Positions 1-12,080 of a DNA stretch of 64,000 nt are shown in pieces; position 1 is the first letter of the stretch; the number at the start of each line of letters is the position of its first letter. The notes below the pieces were generated by a model that did not search any database, had not been told where the DNA came from, and saw only the letters and a list, made by a program, of their open reading frames with translations. The DNA comes from Holacanthus passer (Eukaryota; Chordata; Actinopteri; Pomacanthidae): the NCBI GenBank assembly GCA_025331565.1, contig JAFREQ010000035.1, forward strand, positions 6,696,001 to 6,760,000, read 5' to 3'. The position numbers and the translations under genes were made by a program.

Positions 1-373
1 CTCACTCTCCCAATGACTGAGCAATTCTCGTGCCAAAATAACAACAACAACAACAGAAAAGAACAGGCAACCATATTATGGTCAAGGTCTTGCTCTTAAA
101 CAAAACAAATGTTAGGTACTTTGATCCCTGACAAAAAAGGTCAGCAGCCCTGATAATAAAGGCGCTGAATGACAAGTCAGAAGATCATCAAACTTATTTC
201 AATTAATTCTGTCGGGAACATAAATATTGGTACCGCATTTCACAACAGTCCATTCAATGATTGTTGAGATATTGATGTTAGACCAACTGACTGTCCAACC
301 TACATCACTCTGCTACAGTGCATTGTGGCCAAAAATAGATAAAACAAGTCCAGTAAATTGACTGTGATCTCAC

Positions 374-3300
374 CTCTTTGACTCTGAAGGTGACTGAGCC
401 AGAACTCCAGAGCTCTCAAGCTGAAAGACAGCAAAAAAACAACAAAAGATAAATATGTGTAGTAATTTTATCAGCAATATTAGTATGATCAAAGGTAGTA
501 GTGAGTACTTACTTAAGCAGGCCCATGATGAAGGCTCTCAGTCTCATGCAGTGGCTGGTGAGCTGGGGACACAGTCTGATTTTGGAGACCAGGCTGTGAA
601 GGACCCTGGTGGACGGACCTGTAGCAGTGATGGACAGACCACAACAAAGATGTATAGCACTGTTTGGCAAACTCATGCAAAAGTACATTCATGACTTCAT
701 TTGAATCATGATCACGAGTCACATTTACCAATCCTAGTAGAGACTTCCACCACGCTCCAGGAGTGGTTGCGCCGCTGGCCGATGATGAGATCCAGTTTGT
801 GATCCCTAAGACCGTCCTCTAAAATATTCTGGATCGTTGGACACAAATGTTCCAGGACCAGACCGGCGATCGTGGGACTGCGAGAGCTGTTGCCCAGACG
901 CATCTGCAGCAGAAAGAGAGAAAATATGATACAGTATATTTCCTGCTGACACAAGTTATTTGATTCCCGTCCTGGAACCCAAGTAATATCATTTTGGCAC
1001 TTTTCCATTGTGGCACATCTTTCAAGCTGCTTCGCTCTGCCAATTCATACCTTTTCTTCAGGGTCTCTGCTGCTGCCAAAATGAGCCATGATCAAATCCA
1101 CCGCCCTGCTCACAGACCTCAGCAAACCTGGAGATAACAGAGGAGAAAAGAGGGTGGACAAGCTGAAGCTGTAATAAATGCTTCACATATTGTTTGTGCA
1201 CATGCAAAACACTGATATATTAATATAAACAGTACATGTTATGTTGCAAGCCCTCATTGTTAATTAATCATCATTAAGAGTCTGTCAGTGTGGAGGGAGG
1301 TTTCTAACTAACCTGTTTCCTTTACAAATCATCTTGTTTCTTGAATATTTGATTCTGGTCCAGGATTTTCCTCATTCTATTCTCTCTTCTAGTCCATCTT
1401 GTTTGAAAATACTCATTTCACGAAATTTCTTCAAACATGGTAATTTATATTGGAAACAGGTTGAAATCGTGACAGCACTTACAGATGTTTGTTAAAAACA
1501 AAAATGACTTTTTTAGATTTTCACCCCACTAACTGGGTCAATGCATAAAAAAATCAGAGAATGTTTCTGGGTTCATTATCATATCGCAGGAATGCAAATG
1601 TGAATGAGAACTGAAGATGAAAGAGAGTTTTTCATTTTAGCAGCGATCCTCATTGACTTGCTTTCCCCTGCCTTTCCTTCTTCATCTCGCACTGGCTAGC
1701 CTCTGCAAATGTCACGGTACATTCTTTATGCATGTTGATGCCGCCTGCAGTGCTGCACCACACTGACTGTTCACCGCTGCTGCTGCAACGTCTCCATCGT
1801 TTATCATCCGTCACAAAAGGCTTACATTTATATAATAAAATTTGCACCAAGTGGCCCGTATGGTAGCGCTAAAACAAAATGATGAGGTGTATTATAAATC
1901 ATTAACACTGTTTCTACTGCATCGTTCTCCCTCTCTTTCCTCTCTTGGAGCTTGCAGTCGCACACACATAGGCTACAGAGCAGAAGGCTCGGCCAATCCC
2001 GTGCAGGGAGAGTTAAAAATAGGTCATGTTTGAGAGGAAGCCCCTTCAGGGTATTGAAGGCACTGCTGCAGCACAGTGAGTTTTTATGGCTGCTCTCAAC
2101 AGCTCATCACTGGATAGACAACCTAATCTAATCAAGGAGGAATCTAGTCATTACTGCTCCCGGCTCACTTTTGTCTCCATTCAGATTTGAATGTATGGCA
2201 CATACTGCATTTAACGTCATGTTTAACACACATTGATGCATACTGTATCAGTCATTCATGGGCCTCACCTCTCCTCTGAAGATGGCTGATAGACATAGAC
2301 TCATAAGATGTATCGGGTGAGAGGCAGAACTCCGTAGGCGGCCTGTCACTCAGGATCAGAGATTCACTGTGTTGACTCTGACTCGGCTTCCCACTGAGCC
2401 CTGCGGAGTCCTGGATTTGCTGTGGGTGCAGCCCCGAAGCAGCAAAAGACAGTAGAGAACTCAAAGAGGAGAGAGGAGCGACTGAGGAGAAGGCAGCTGT
2501 AAAGCTACCGTGAAAAAAGCCGGAGTCAGCTGCAGGTGCGGCCCGGTACTGAGGGAACTTGTTTTCTGGTTGTAATCTTGGGGGAGGAGACAGGGACACC
2601 TGCGGGTTTGGGTGATGGATGTCAGTGGTTAGGGGTAAAGTGGGTGGTGTATGAGAGAACACTGAATGGTAGGAGATGTGGGTCTGGGCTTGACCTTTGG
2701 GCTCAGAGTGGCTCTGTTGAGGGGTGAGGTTAATAAGGTCGTGATAGGTGGGGATTTTAACAAGGTTGGACTGACTGGGGACCGGGTGCAGATTTAAAAA
2801 AGTGTTGGCCTGAGTTTTGCCTGAGAATAGGCTTGTTCTATCCTGAACCAGCATGGGCTTTGGGCTGGTGTGAGCCGGATCCAGGCTGCTTTTCGATGCA
2901 CACGGACTTGAGTGTCCTGGGCTCCTGCCGGACTTGCTCCATGTGTGTCTGCGGCTGAGGCACTCCGGACTCGGCGTGCAGGTGGAGCAGGTATCAGAAC
3001 TCGAGGGAGCCTCCAGGAAGATGGGATAGTGGTTGCCTGTTGGCGATATCTGAAGATTAGAAAAGCATTGACTCCTTTTGCCCTTGAACTTAGAGCCTGG
3101 TTGGGAGCTGCCAGACTTGCTGCTCTTCTGATTCATGTACTGCTCCAGAAGACAGCCCAGGTGTTGGGCCTGGGGTTTGCCCGCGGGGACCAGGACGAAG
3201 GGCTGGATGGGCAGTGATGTCGGTCTCTGGGCCTTACTGTACCGCACCGCTGCATTTTGTAATGAACATTCTCCTGAGATTGAGGTAGAAAATGGAACAG

Positions 3301-5698
3301 ATGTTAGATTCAGTTAACACTTACAGAAATTGTTTTTTTTTTCTGGGATTGTATCTGTGCATATTTTTGCTTCTCTCTCACAAAGAGAAAAAAATCACTT
3401 ATTCATTGCCTTACCCTTCTCAGCAGCATCAGTATCCCAGTGCTCCTGGTCCAGAATCACAGATGGCTGTGTGGATGCAATGCTTGTGCCTTGGCATATA
3501 CTGCTATGTGGGCTGCACTGGCTGGGGCACAGCAAACAGGGCATGTGGGAGAGGTTTTGGATGCTGTCTGTACATTTCTTCCTGCAGAGGGCTTTCTCAG
3601 TGGAGGTGGTTGCAACTTGGTAATCATAGGTCTGAAACTGAGAGCAGTGTGCAGAGGAGAGCCTGTTTTGTTGATCCTCTTTCTCCTGATGGCGATACAG
3701 AAAAGATGCTTAGGTTTACTGGACCAAATCAGATTTGTATTTTTACTATTCATGGCTTTCTCACTTTGTTATAAACCATCAAGTCTGTTCATAAGACACT
3801 GATTAAGGTTTTTCACAATAATCTAACAAGTCTGTAAAAATTTTTAAGAGATAGGTAAAAAGACAAAGCAAGACTCATCCTGGACACAAATAAACTCCAG
3901 CCAAAGGAATTATTCACACGGTTGCTCTAATAAATGGCTTATAACTGATCTATAAAGCATTAGTATGTGATTTATTAACAATTATCAATACTTAATACTT
4001 GTCTCAATTGTGTAAAAACCATCTTTCTTTTTCATGAGCCAAGAAAAATCTTTCAGCTTTGTGACAGAGCATTTTCCAGATAATCTAATAAGGTTTTAAA
4101 TGGTTTATATAGCTCAAGACATGGAAGAATTTTTAAAACTGATAAAGTTTATATTCAAAAATTAAAGATTTTCATGAGACAGTAACAACCTTACTTTTTA
4201 CTTCTGAAAAAGGTATACATTATTTTTTGGCATCTTCCCTATACAAATCAATGCTTAGCACGGCTGTATTATCTAATTCAGGACTAAGAGAAGAGCTGTT
4301 TTAGTCCAACATTACCTTCTTGATTTCTTTGTGTTGTGCTTCTTTCTGATGATCGACACAGAGGTGTTCAGAGGGAGCGAAGGGGCTACTTCTGCTCTGA
4401 CCCTCGGTGCAGCTGGTGTGGCTGGACCAGGCCGGGCTGGGCGACTGGGACGAGAGGTCACAGGTCACGAGCTTGTAGTACTTCTGGTTGGTCCCTATAG
4501 CCAGTGTGGGCTGACTTTGGAGACAGGCAGTCAGGTCTGACACCTCCAGCGAGGAAAGACCCGGGGGTAGCGGCTCCAGGGTGTAAAGATTGCAGTTAGA
4601 GTCGAGGCCCTGAGGAGACCAGCAGGAAGCAGAGGGCGTCATGTCATCCTCCTCTTTTGGGGGAGAGTAAACTGTCACGTCATCGTGCTGGAGGTCCTCG
4701 GCTGGGGTCTTGGGAACAGGTTGGAGGTTGAGGAACACAGATCCCTCAGATGACTGAGAGGGGTGAACTGCAGGACTGCTGAGGTCGAGAGGCGTGGCAG
4801 GGTTGTTGCTCCTGTTGTAAATGGTGCAGAAATTAACCAAGACGCCATCAGAACTGTTGCAGGAAGAGTCGCTGACATATTCCGTGTGGCTGTTGGAGAA
4901 CAGCTCTGGGGAACATTTGTGTTGGCTGTGGATGCAGCAGGACATGTTATCCTTCAGTCTGTCTGAGTCCTGCGCTCCATAAGCCATGGTGCCAGATCTG
5001 CTATCATGAAAGCACTGGCATTCAGTCTGCAGTGAGTCGAGCTGTTTGGGCTGGTTAGAGAGCCACTCTTGGTCGCTCTCAGCACCCAACGTGGTCCCTT
5101 CATTGCCCCATTCACTGTCCACATCCCTGTGGGACATTGTATAATTTCTGGCACCATTGCTTAGAGGCCAATTAGAATTTCCATGCAAGACGAACGATGA
5201 GTCCTCGTGATATCTGTGTAGATTACCTCCATCACTATCTTCATCTTCCTCATCCTCGTCTAGCTCTGCGTTGGGAAGGAATGAGTTGTGTGACCGCAGG
5301 CTGCCTCTGGCTACAGAGCTGTTCTTCTTCAAATGGGAACTCGTCTCCTCTGGTGATGAGGTGGAGTCGTACCTCCCACTGCTGTCACTGCCCCCCTCCT
5401 CCTCTGCCCGGTCCTCATTGAGACTACTGTAGCTGCTGGACAAATGTCTTCGGCCACCGGTGAAGGCGTGCTCTCGGTTCAGCGAGTCTTGTTCCGGGAG
5501 GGACACGGCTCGGGTCAGGCCCGCGGAGCACAGCCGGCCGGGCCTCTTGGCCGAGCTGCACAGGGCCTGGACAGGAAGTTGCCAAGTGGGAAGCTGAACC
5601 ACAGGGAAGTGGCACGCTATCAGGGTGTCCCCTGAGAGACTGGATGCTCCAATCATACTGCTGGATGAGGCTGGACCATGGAAACTGTCTCCATGTTC
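374..5698 (-). CDS. rusc2: RUSC2/iporin-like RUN and SH3 domain protein, 5' part (3' end outside window)
   Basis: Coding exons in transcript order: 5656-4316 (exon begins 5698), 3685-3415, 3273-2269, 1127-1051, 903-729, 618-513, 420-374. Phases agree at every junction, giving about 1007 residues. The start is the ATG at 5656, where MIGASSLSGDTLIACHFP resembles the RUSC2 N-terminus. RUSC2 hallmarks are YVSDSSCNSSDG (residues 260-271), YYKLVTCDLSSQS (393-405), RYSKAQRPTSLPIQPF (from 548) and PPTEFCLSPD just before the RUN domain. The RUN domain opens at about residue 873 and includes LVLEHLCPTIQNILEDGL and IIGQRRNHSWSVVE. RUSC2 is a cytosolic adaptor binding Rab1/GM130 and linking AP-4/ATG9A vesicles to kinesin-1. 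The rest of the RUN domain and the SH3 domain lie beyond the left edge. RUSC1 fits less well because it lacks the YVSDSSCNSSDG and RYSK blocks. The linker before RYSK is shorter than I recall for the human protein. Confidence 0.9.
1128..2268 (-). other. rusc2 intron, no other gene seen
   Basis: This 1.14 kb intron separates the large serine/proline-rich exon from the first RUN-domain exon. It starts with GTGAGG and ends with CTCCAG on the minus strand. Short open frames here have no recognisable domains and I see no conserved repeat. Confidence 0.75.
5653..5694 (-). other. Upstream ORF overlapping the rusc2 start codon
   Basis: The exon that carries the rusc2 start begins after a TTTTAG acceptor (first base 5698). 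Its first ATG, at 5694, has a strong context (A at -3, G at +4) and opens a 13-codon ORF. The stop of that ORF overlaps the main ATG at 5656 in an ATGA arrangement. The main frame is open upstream to the exon boundary, so an in-frame start in an earlier exon cannot be excluded. The family N-terminus favours 5656. Confidence 0.55.
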
Positions 5699-5702
5699 CT
5701 AA

Positions 5703-8700
5703 AATTAAAGCCTGAAAGAACAGACCAGAATCACTTTTTCCTCTAAGTGCAAAGAACCTGCTTTGAATGTGATGTCTATGCATGAGGATGCACACAAGAG
5801 TACAACAGTTTGATTGTGATTATATGTGTGGATCGAAAAAATAGGTGAAACAATCCATTACATCACATCTACTGTGTAATGAAAAATGCATTGAACCTAC
5901 CCCATGGGAATATACTAATGAGAATTTATATTATGTATTATGGCTCCTCGACACACTTCCTGAGGCTCATCAGACAATATGAGCAGTGAAACCTATATAT
6001 GAAGCAATAAAGTTGAACAGAGAAGTATTGGACTCTATAAGGGATTCTGTAAGGGAAGTCTTGAGACAGCCTTAAATTTCTGCCTGACCCTGAGATCAGA
6101 GGTAGCATTATGGACCTTCTACATTTGATTGAAAATGTCCCCCAGACCATGGGGATGTGCTTTAAATATAATTTGAATAAATTGTGTTTATATTGATCTG
6201 CTTCTTGATTTTTCTGCCCCCAGTGGCCTTTCTAGACGTAATGCCGCGACAGGCTTAAGGCCTCGGGGAACTAATTACAGATTTTAGTAATAAATAAATA
6301 AATAAATGAAAAGTAAAAATAAAAAATATAAAACATATCTTCAGGCGACTGCTGGCAGAGTGTGCTCCCTCACTTCACACCACCGGTCGTCCAGTCAAAG
6401 TTCTACTCTGTTGGCTGCCTCTGGCCCTCAGCACGGCCTGCCCTCCATAATTCAGTCAACCATTACCAAACCCCTCCTCTCTCTGCCTGGGCCAACCACC
6501 ATCTCTCACACTTACTCAGCTGCTCTGTAACTAGGGCAGCTGCACTGCAGAGACGCTCCGCTGGCACTGCTAAGAGTAAATACATTTTCACATCAGCTTA
6601 GTTAATTCAACCTGTTTTACCATATTCGTACAAATTGCTGATGAATTTTACAGACATCAAGCACTGAAGCAAAAATCCAGCAGCATAATAGTGATCATCA
6701 TCCCCTCATGAAATACAACTATGAGGATGATTGCTAAGTAAAAAAAAAGTGATTACAAAGCCTCTGTAAACACTGCACATAAAATATTTAAACACTGAGT
6801 CCATGATAGAGACAAAGAAACCACAAAAATGATCTATTGAAGCAAAGAGTAATAATGTTGCTGCCACACACACCACACATCTACCTTCAGCAGTGTTGCA
6901 TAGTCTTGGTGCTATGTTGTGAATTTAAAGTAGACTGAAAATCATGATCAGAAAATTCAATATTTAGCTGCATTTTCCTGTTTATGTCGAGCAGCCATCA
7001 GTTCACAGACGTCTCCTTGTTACTGTCTGGGCATAAACAATGTGAACATCTGTTGTAGATGACTATGAAGAATTAATCCTCTTTATCGCCACAATAAACA
7101 ACATCCATACCATGGTGACAAATAGTAAACATTTCTGATCAGAAATACATCCATAATAAAGTGGGTTAATCTATGTTTAAAGCATGATGTTAACACAACA
7201 ACAGACACAAGTGGTGAAATTAAATTTTGTATTGTAGCCAAATTCCATTTCTTTTTTTATTTCATGCACAGATCCAAGTTTCTCTGCAGCTCAATTAAAG
7301 GCTGACTCTCTTCTTCTTGCCTGTTAAAGCTGGTAGAATAAAGATTTCTGAGCCACTGAACAAGCTGCTGAAAGGCAGGACAGCTTCATCGATTAGGCTC
7401 TGATTGTTTGGCTGCTGAGGACGAGGGTCAGCTTCTCTTCATCTCCATTTACCAGTGATGGTGATTACTGGTTGGGAAGTCATAGGTCAAGATGTTGTGG
7501 GTTCAGTATAAACATGTGGGTTAAACATGATTCCAGTTTAATGCAGCAATGGAAGTCAGTCGTTGCTACATCTGATCAACGTGAAAAGTGGACGTGGTTT
7601 TTTTCAGAGCCTTAATTCAACAAGAACACATTAACAGAAATGAGCATTTTTAGGAGACTTATAATTCTGTTCTGCAACACCAGAGCCAGGATTTTATTTT
7701 GACACCCATATATTGCATATATTTCAAACAGCCTATTTCTAGTCTAGTATTTCCAGATATGATGAAATTACATCGCATTGTTTTTGATTTGTGATTAGCC
7801 ATTATGCTATTTAAAATATACTGTTTATTTGCCACCAAAATGCACAACTCCACAGCAAAGCTCAGGCAGCAGAGCAGGTAGACCCTTAATCATAGGGTTG
7901 GTGTTTTGTCCTTGAAACTGCTCCCAGATCCGATTTCTACCTTGAGCTAAAAAGACATTATCCTTAAATCTGCCATCATAAGTAACTTAACATCCATTTC
8001 TGAGGAGAGAGTCCAGGTGAATTTTTCTGACAGGATCATTTAAAATCAATATGTGATTTTTAAGATTAATATTTTTTATGAATTGTAATATGAGGCTTAA
8101 TAAAATACTGCATTGAATCTTGATTTATCCTGTCCCTGCTTATTTCCAGCAGTTCAATAGTTCAATGCCACAGAGAAAGTAGGCCAGTGTGACTGACTAG
8201 TTGTCTGCAGAGGACTAACAATTTCCCTGCAAAGACATGGCCGTGGTCCCCTAACTTGAGGCACAAAAATCAGGCAGCTCTGTCATCTGGGTACTGAAGC
8301 ACACTGAGATGGTCGTGATTAACTGAACGATTTCACTGGAAATGTCTGTCAGGTCAAGTCAGCCATCTCGCATGAGGGATGGGACTGTGTTGGTTCTGTG
8401 GAAAAAAGGAGTCTAACCCTTTTTTGTTGTCGTGCTTGGAAACAGATGCTGCTGCTTGTTATCATCTGTAATGAGACATCATCTCAGCTCATATTGATGA
8501 GAGGGAAAGTTTCAGTAAGAACTCAGTACATGATCAGGTATGATGTTCAAGCTGCATCTAAAAAGTAAGACATACATATATGGACAGGGAGAAGAGGAAG
8601 GTCATACTGTGCTCTGTATGGCCAGGTGTATGTGTGTATGTGTGTGTGTATGTCTGTGTGTGTGTGTATGTGTGATATATTCAAAGTGGCTCAAGTAGGA

Positions 8701-9080
8701 CAGCATGTTAGACAACTAGAGATAGTGATCACACAAAGACCCACCCATGACAGAAGTAGCATCCCTCACACACACACAAACACACACCATCACACATGCA
8801 CAGACAGACTTAAAACCCCAGATAAAGAAAAATTAAAACATCAACATGCAGCTGAATAACTGACTTCAAGGCAAAGTAGAGCTCATAAAAAGACTCATGC
8901 ATGTGGTGCATCCATCACTTCTCCTGCTAAGATTTCATATTAACACCTACTTGCAAACAGTGGTCAGTCAGAGGTGAGCTCCATCCTCTTCCTCCAGCTG
9001 CTTCAAACTGATGCTCAGGTCCAAAATCATGCAGCCAAACAGTATTTAAAAAAAAAAAAAAAATCATGCATCAGCTCGAC
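5703..9080. other. rusc2 upstream region or 5' intron, no gene recognised
   Basis: This AT-rich stretch lies between the coding start of rusc2 and the CpG-rich block near 9.2 kb. If that block is the rusc2 promoter, this stretch is its first intron. It holds a TG-rich tract (8627-8675) facing a CA-rich tract (8765-8802), and a poly-A run at about 9047-9062. Short open frames have no family signature. Confidence 0.6.
8627..8802. repeat. Opposed imperfect TG and CA microsatellites
   Basis: An interrupted TG/TATG tract at 8627-8675 is followed about 90 bases later by an interrupted CA tract at 8765-8802. Because the two are roughly complementary, single strands could pair. A short open frame across the region is simply low-complexity translation. 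Confidence 0.8.
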
Positions 9081-9084
9081 GCAC

Positions 9085-9270
9085 CTCTGACGTCAAATGT
9101 GCATCAGGAAGCTGATATTTTCACCTGATGTTTGATCAGATCAATCAGAAATGTATCACTATATTACAGGTTATCATGAGACCGGGTCCGCCTCTGAGGG
9201 TCCGTCGGTCCTCGCGCCGCCGCTTCAGCACCGCTCAGCCCGGCGGAGTGCTGACGTCACGGCGCCTTTA
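9085..9270 (-). promoter_or_regulatory. CpG-rich block with two CRE palindromes, probable rusc2 promoter/first exon
   Basis: From about 9181 to 9270 the sequence is strikingly GC- and CpG-rich in an AT-rich neighbourhood. Perfect cAMP-response elements, TGACGTCA, lie at 9088-9095 and 9252-9259. On the minus strand, plausible splice donors occur at 9125/9124 (CAG|GTGAAA) and 9085/9084 (AG|GTGCGT). These would suit a non-coding first exon spliced to the rusc2 acceptor at 5698. The assignment to rusc2 rests on orientation and proximity only. Confidence 0.5.
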
Positions 9271-11296
9271 ACCAATGAGGAGGGTGAAGAGACACCTGGT
9301 GGGGCATGGGTTTATTAATAAAACCTGTAGTTTTCTTCTTTTTTTTTTTCTTTTTTTTTTTTTTTTAATGATAAAAATAAACATCATGAGTAGGCTGAGT
9401 TATAGCTCAGTGTCTAAAATTATGACCTTGTGTCTTATAATGATGAGTCACAATTATGAGATCATACTTTTGACATGTAGCCTACTAAGGAAGAAAAACA
9501 TCCTTGATTATAAATAATTACCCCTAATTAACATTTTGGCCCTATTATAACTAATGGGGGGTTTTCTCATTTCTAACTTTTCAGTCTTTTATTGCTAAAA
9601 ATAGTCAGAATTGTAATTATTATGATATTTTCCCGATTCCCCACTAATAATAACAATAATAATAAATCTCCATATCAGTAACAAATAATGTTGGCTGTAG
9701 AACTAGTCTTCCCAATATGATTGTTTAAATGCCTAAACAATAGAGACATGATGCATAAAGTAACTGTAACTGTAATTTAAATGCAAACTATTGCACTTAT
9801 TAACAATTTCAGACTTTTAAACTGTTTAATTGGCTTATACAATATAGTTTGTTGGTCACATCACAAAAAGTGTTGTTGTGTTGTTCATCTCTCTAAGTCT
9901 GGCTCAGCACGCCCTCCAGTGGTGACAAATGAATAGCCAGCTATTGATGCATCCATTTTCAAGGGCGGTTGTACAACGCTGGATCATGTGGTTGCCCCTA
10001 TTACATACTGCATGTAAAGTTCACATCTAAAGTCATAATCCACATGGTGGCAATGCTGTTCTGTGAGTGTCACAAAAGGCATCCGAAATAATTAGGAGAC
10101 AGGGTTTGTCTTTGTCTCCTCATTCATAAAAAGTGGGTCTAAGCTCTCAGAGGTCTACTACAGTACACCACAGGATGTATGGCCACCTTGTATAAATATT
10201 AACCTGAAAAATACAAGTGATCATTCAGGAACAGGCCACGATAGCTTTCCACTATTCGAGCTGCTCCACAGCCAACAACCTGGAGGCCTGTCAGACCCAA
10301 ACAAGGAGGTCTGGCAGGACAGATATCAGAGCTCAGCTGTCATTTTTCTAATCAGCTCTTCTCATCAGCACAAGACATGAAAGGGTTGAGAGCAGCTTTA
10401 ACTTTTGTCCCCTCTGAATTACAAAGTATGAAGAATCTGACATATTAACATGGTGAAAAACATCCTCAATATTTCCAACCCTACTATCCTGTTTCTTGTC
10501 TTTATCCTCACAGATGGTAAACATTTATGTGTACCTATTCATTTCTATTACTTTGTGCTACTTTGTTGTTCATCACAAGAGGTTTTGATGGAAAAACAGC
10601 AATAAAGAATGAATAATGAAGCAGTGAGACAAAGCTTGTCTCTTGACCAGTGAAGAGTTAGGAATCAGAGTATCACGTCATCTTCAATGAATAAATACAG
10701 AAAAATGTCACTGTATTTGAAAATATAAATTTATATTTAAAAAACTCAGTCATGTTTTTACAAACCAACATCAAAGTTTTATAATCTTTTTCCATTGCAC
10801 TGAAAGAGCAAAAGGAACTTTAAGAGCTATAAAATGTTCTGAACTTGTTGACAAAGTTTACAAAAGTATGTTTTAATATCTACATTGTAGACAATATGTA
10901 CAAATAAATATATAATACATAAACCAATAAACTCAGTGCACTTCGCAAACTTTGCATGAATATTTGTATTTTCTCATTAAACACATCTTCAGATTTATAC
11001 AGCCTCTCTGATGTCCTGCAAGTGTGTGACAAATTAAGTGAAATCAATATAATTCTAGTTGGAGCCATTTGATTGTTCATGTGAACACAGCGTTTATGGC
11101 TTTGTTTTGTTGCAGTGCAGTGCCAGATCAGATTACATTAACTGAATGATCTGAGTCTGATAAAGTGCCAGCAGGTCTTCGGTTCAAGCCAGAATATCAG
11201 AGCCATAATTTAAGTTTGAGTTAATTCTCAGTAAGTCCATAAGGATGATCTTTAGTTGTTTTATAGCCGTCTGGGTTATTTTTGTGTGTCTCTTCT
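9271..11296. other. Intergenic region between the CpG block and leap2
   Basis: AT-rich sequence with a long poly-T run (about 9342-9366) and no recognisable gene. At about 9909-9922 the minus strand carries CCACTGGAGGGCG, a CTCF-like motif with one mismatch to the core consensus. The right-hand end probably contains the leap2 3' UTR. A candidate minus-strand ATTAAA polyadenylation signal lies at 10872-10877. Confidence 0.55.
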
Positions 11297-11987
11297 TCAG
11301 CTCTTCCAGAAGGAACAGATATTTTTCCTGTAAAGATAAGCAACAACTTTATTGCAGTGTCATTAATATTTGACATTTCCATGCCATGCAAAGAGCACGT
11401 GAACAAAACCTGACACATTACACTAATACGCTACAAGGGTATTATTGCATGCAGTCAGTAAAAACTGTATATACTTAATATCATGGAATATCATTGGAAG
11501 AAACATATCTGGTGTTAAACTAATGACAAAACATTTAAGAGATGCAGAAATTAATGTAAAAAGTATTACATGAAATATATTCATATGAATTCATTCTGAT
11601 GTCTGTGAATGCAAACTGGAAATGTTTGAGTTTCCTAAATGTGCCAAATGTCTGATGGCTGAGAAAGTCTGCCTCACCTGCAGTATTTTGTCCCACACTC
11701 TGAGTGATCCCTGCAGCTGGAACCCACGGGCTTCATGCTGTTCCAACGCCATAAAAGTGAGCGTTTGGTCCGTCGGAGCAAAGCATTCCAGTGGTCAGGT
11801 AACGGTATTGAATTGACCTGTAAAGACAAATATAAGAACTGTGATGATCTTCTCTATTTGCACAAAAGAGATTATGCAAACTCTCAGGACATAAACAGCG
11901 AATGCAAGGTTAGTAACTTACCTGAACAGCACAGGTCAGAGTCAAAATAAGAGACAATAGGAGGATTTTCTCATGAAGGCTCGCCAT
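11297..11987 (-). CDS. leap2: LEAP-2 (liver-expressed antimicrobial peptide 2) precursor, three exons
   Basis: Coding exons are 11987-11922, 11817-11678 and 11327-11297, all with GT-AG junctions and consistent phase. They encode 78 residues. Exon 1 is a signal peptide (hydrophobic ILLLSLILTLTCAV). Exon 2 gives a short propeptide ending in a furin-type RTKR site (residues 38-41), then the mature peptide beginning SLLWRWNSMKPVG. Exon 3 adds the last cysteine and ends KNICSFWKS. The four mature cysteines (57, 63, 68, 73) have C-x5-C-x4-C-x4-C spacing, the same as human LEAP-2, and the CRDxSEC motif is kept. LEAP-2 peptides are secreted, cationic and antimicrobial, and in vertebrates also act at the ghrelin receptor. 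The N-terminus differs from the classic MTPxWR type, so this is probably one of the additional fish paralogues. Expression in liver or gut is inferred from the family. Confidence 0.9.
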
Positions 11988-12039
11988 AATGTTGGCAGCT
12001 CAAGCTCAAGAGATTGGCTGTCCTTCGGTGCAGCTGATG

Positions 12040-12080
12040 TGTTGTCCCATCCGAGCGGTATTAAAGGCTTTAAATGGGTT
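12040..12080 (-). promoter_or_regulatory. Probable leap2 core promoter
   Basis: On the minus strand an ATTTAAAG TATA-like element lies at about 12068-12075, roughly 80 bases before the leap2 ATG. It is followed by CTTTAATACC, a second AT-rich element. A transcription start about 30 bases downstream would leave a 5' UTR of about 50 nt. The assignment is by position and motif only. Confidence 0.4.

Noticed and set aside
1..373. Next rusc2 RUN-domain exon
   Set aside because: After the donor at 374/373 the minus strand shows no acceptor followed by RUN-like sequence, so the next exon lies outside the window.
11120..11200. tRNA or tRNA-derived SINE suggested by GGTTCAAGCC
   Set aside because: Only a B-box-like motif is present. 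No A box at the right distance and no cloverleaf could be drawn.
11622..11950. Plus-strand open frames opposite leap2
   Set aside because: Antisense shadows of leap2 exons. The minus-strand reading has signal peptide, processing site, cysteine pattern and correct splice sites.
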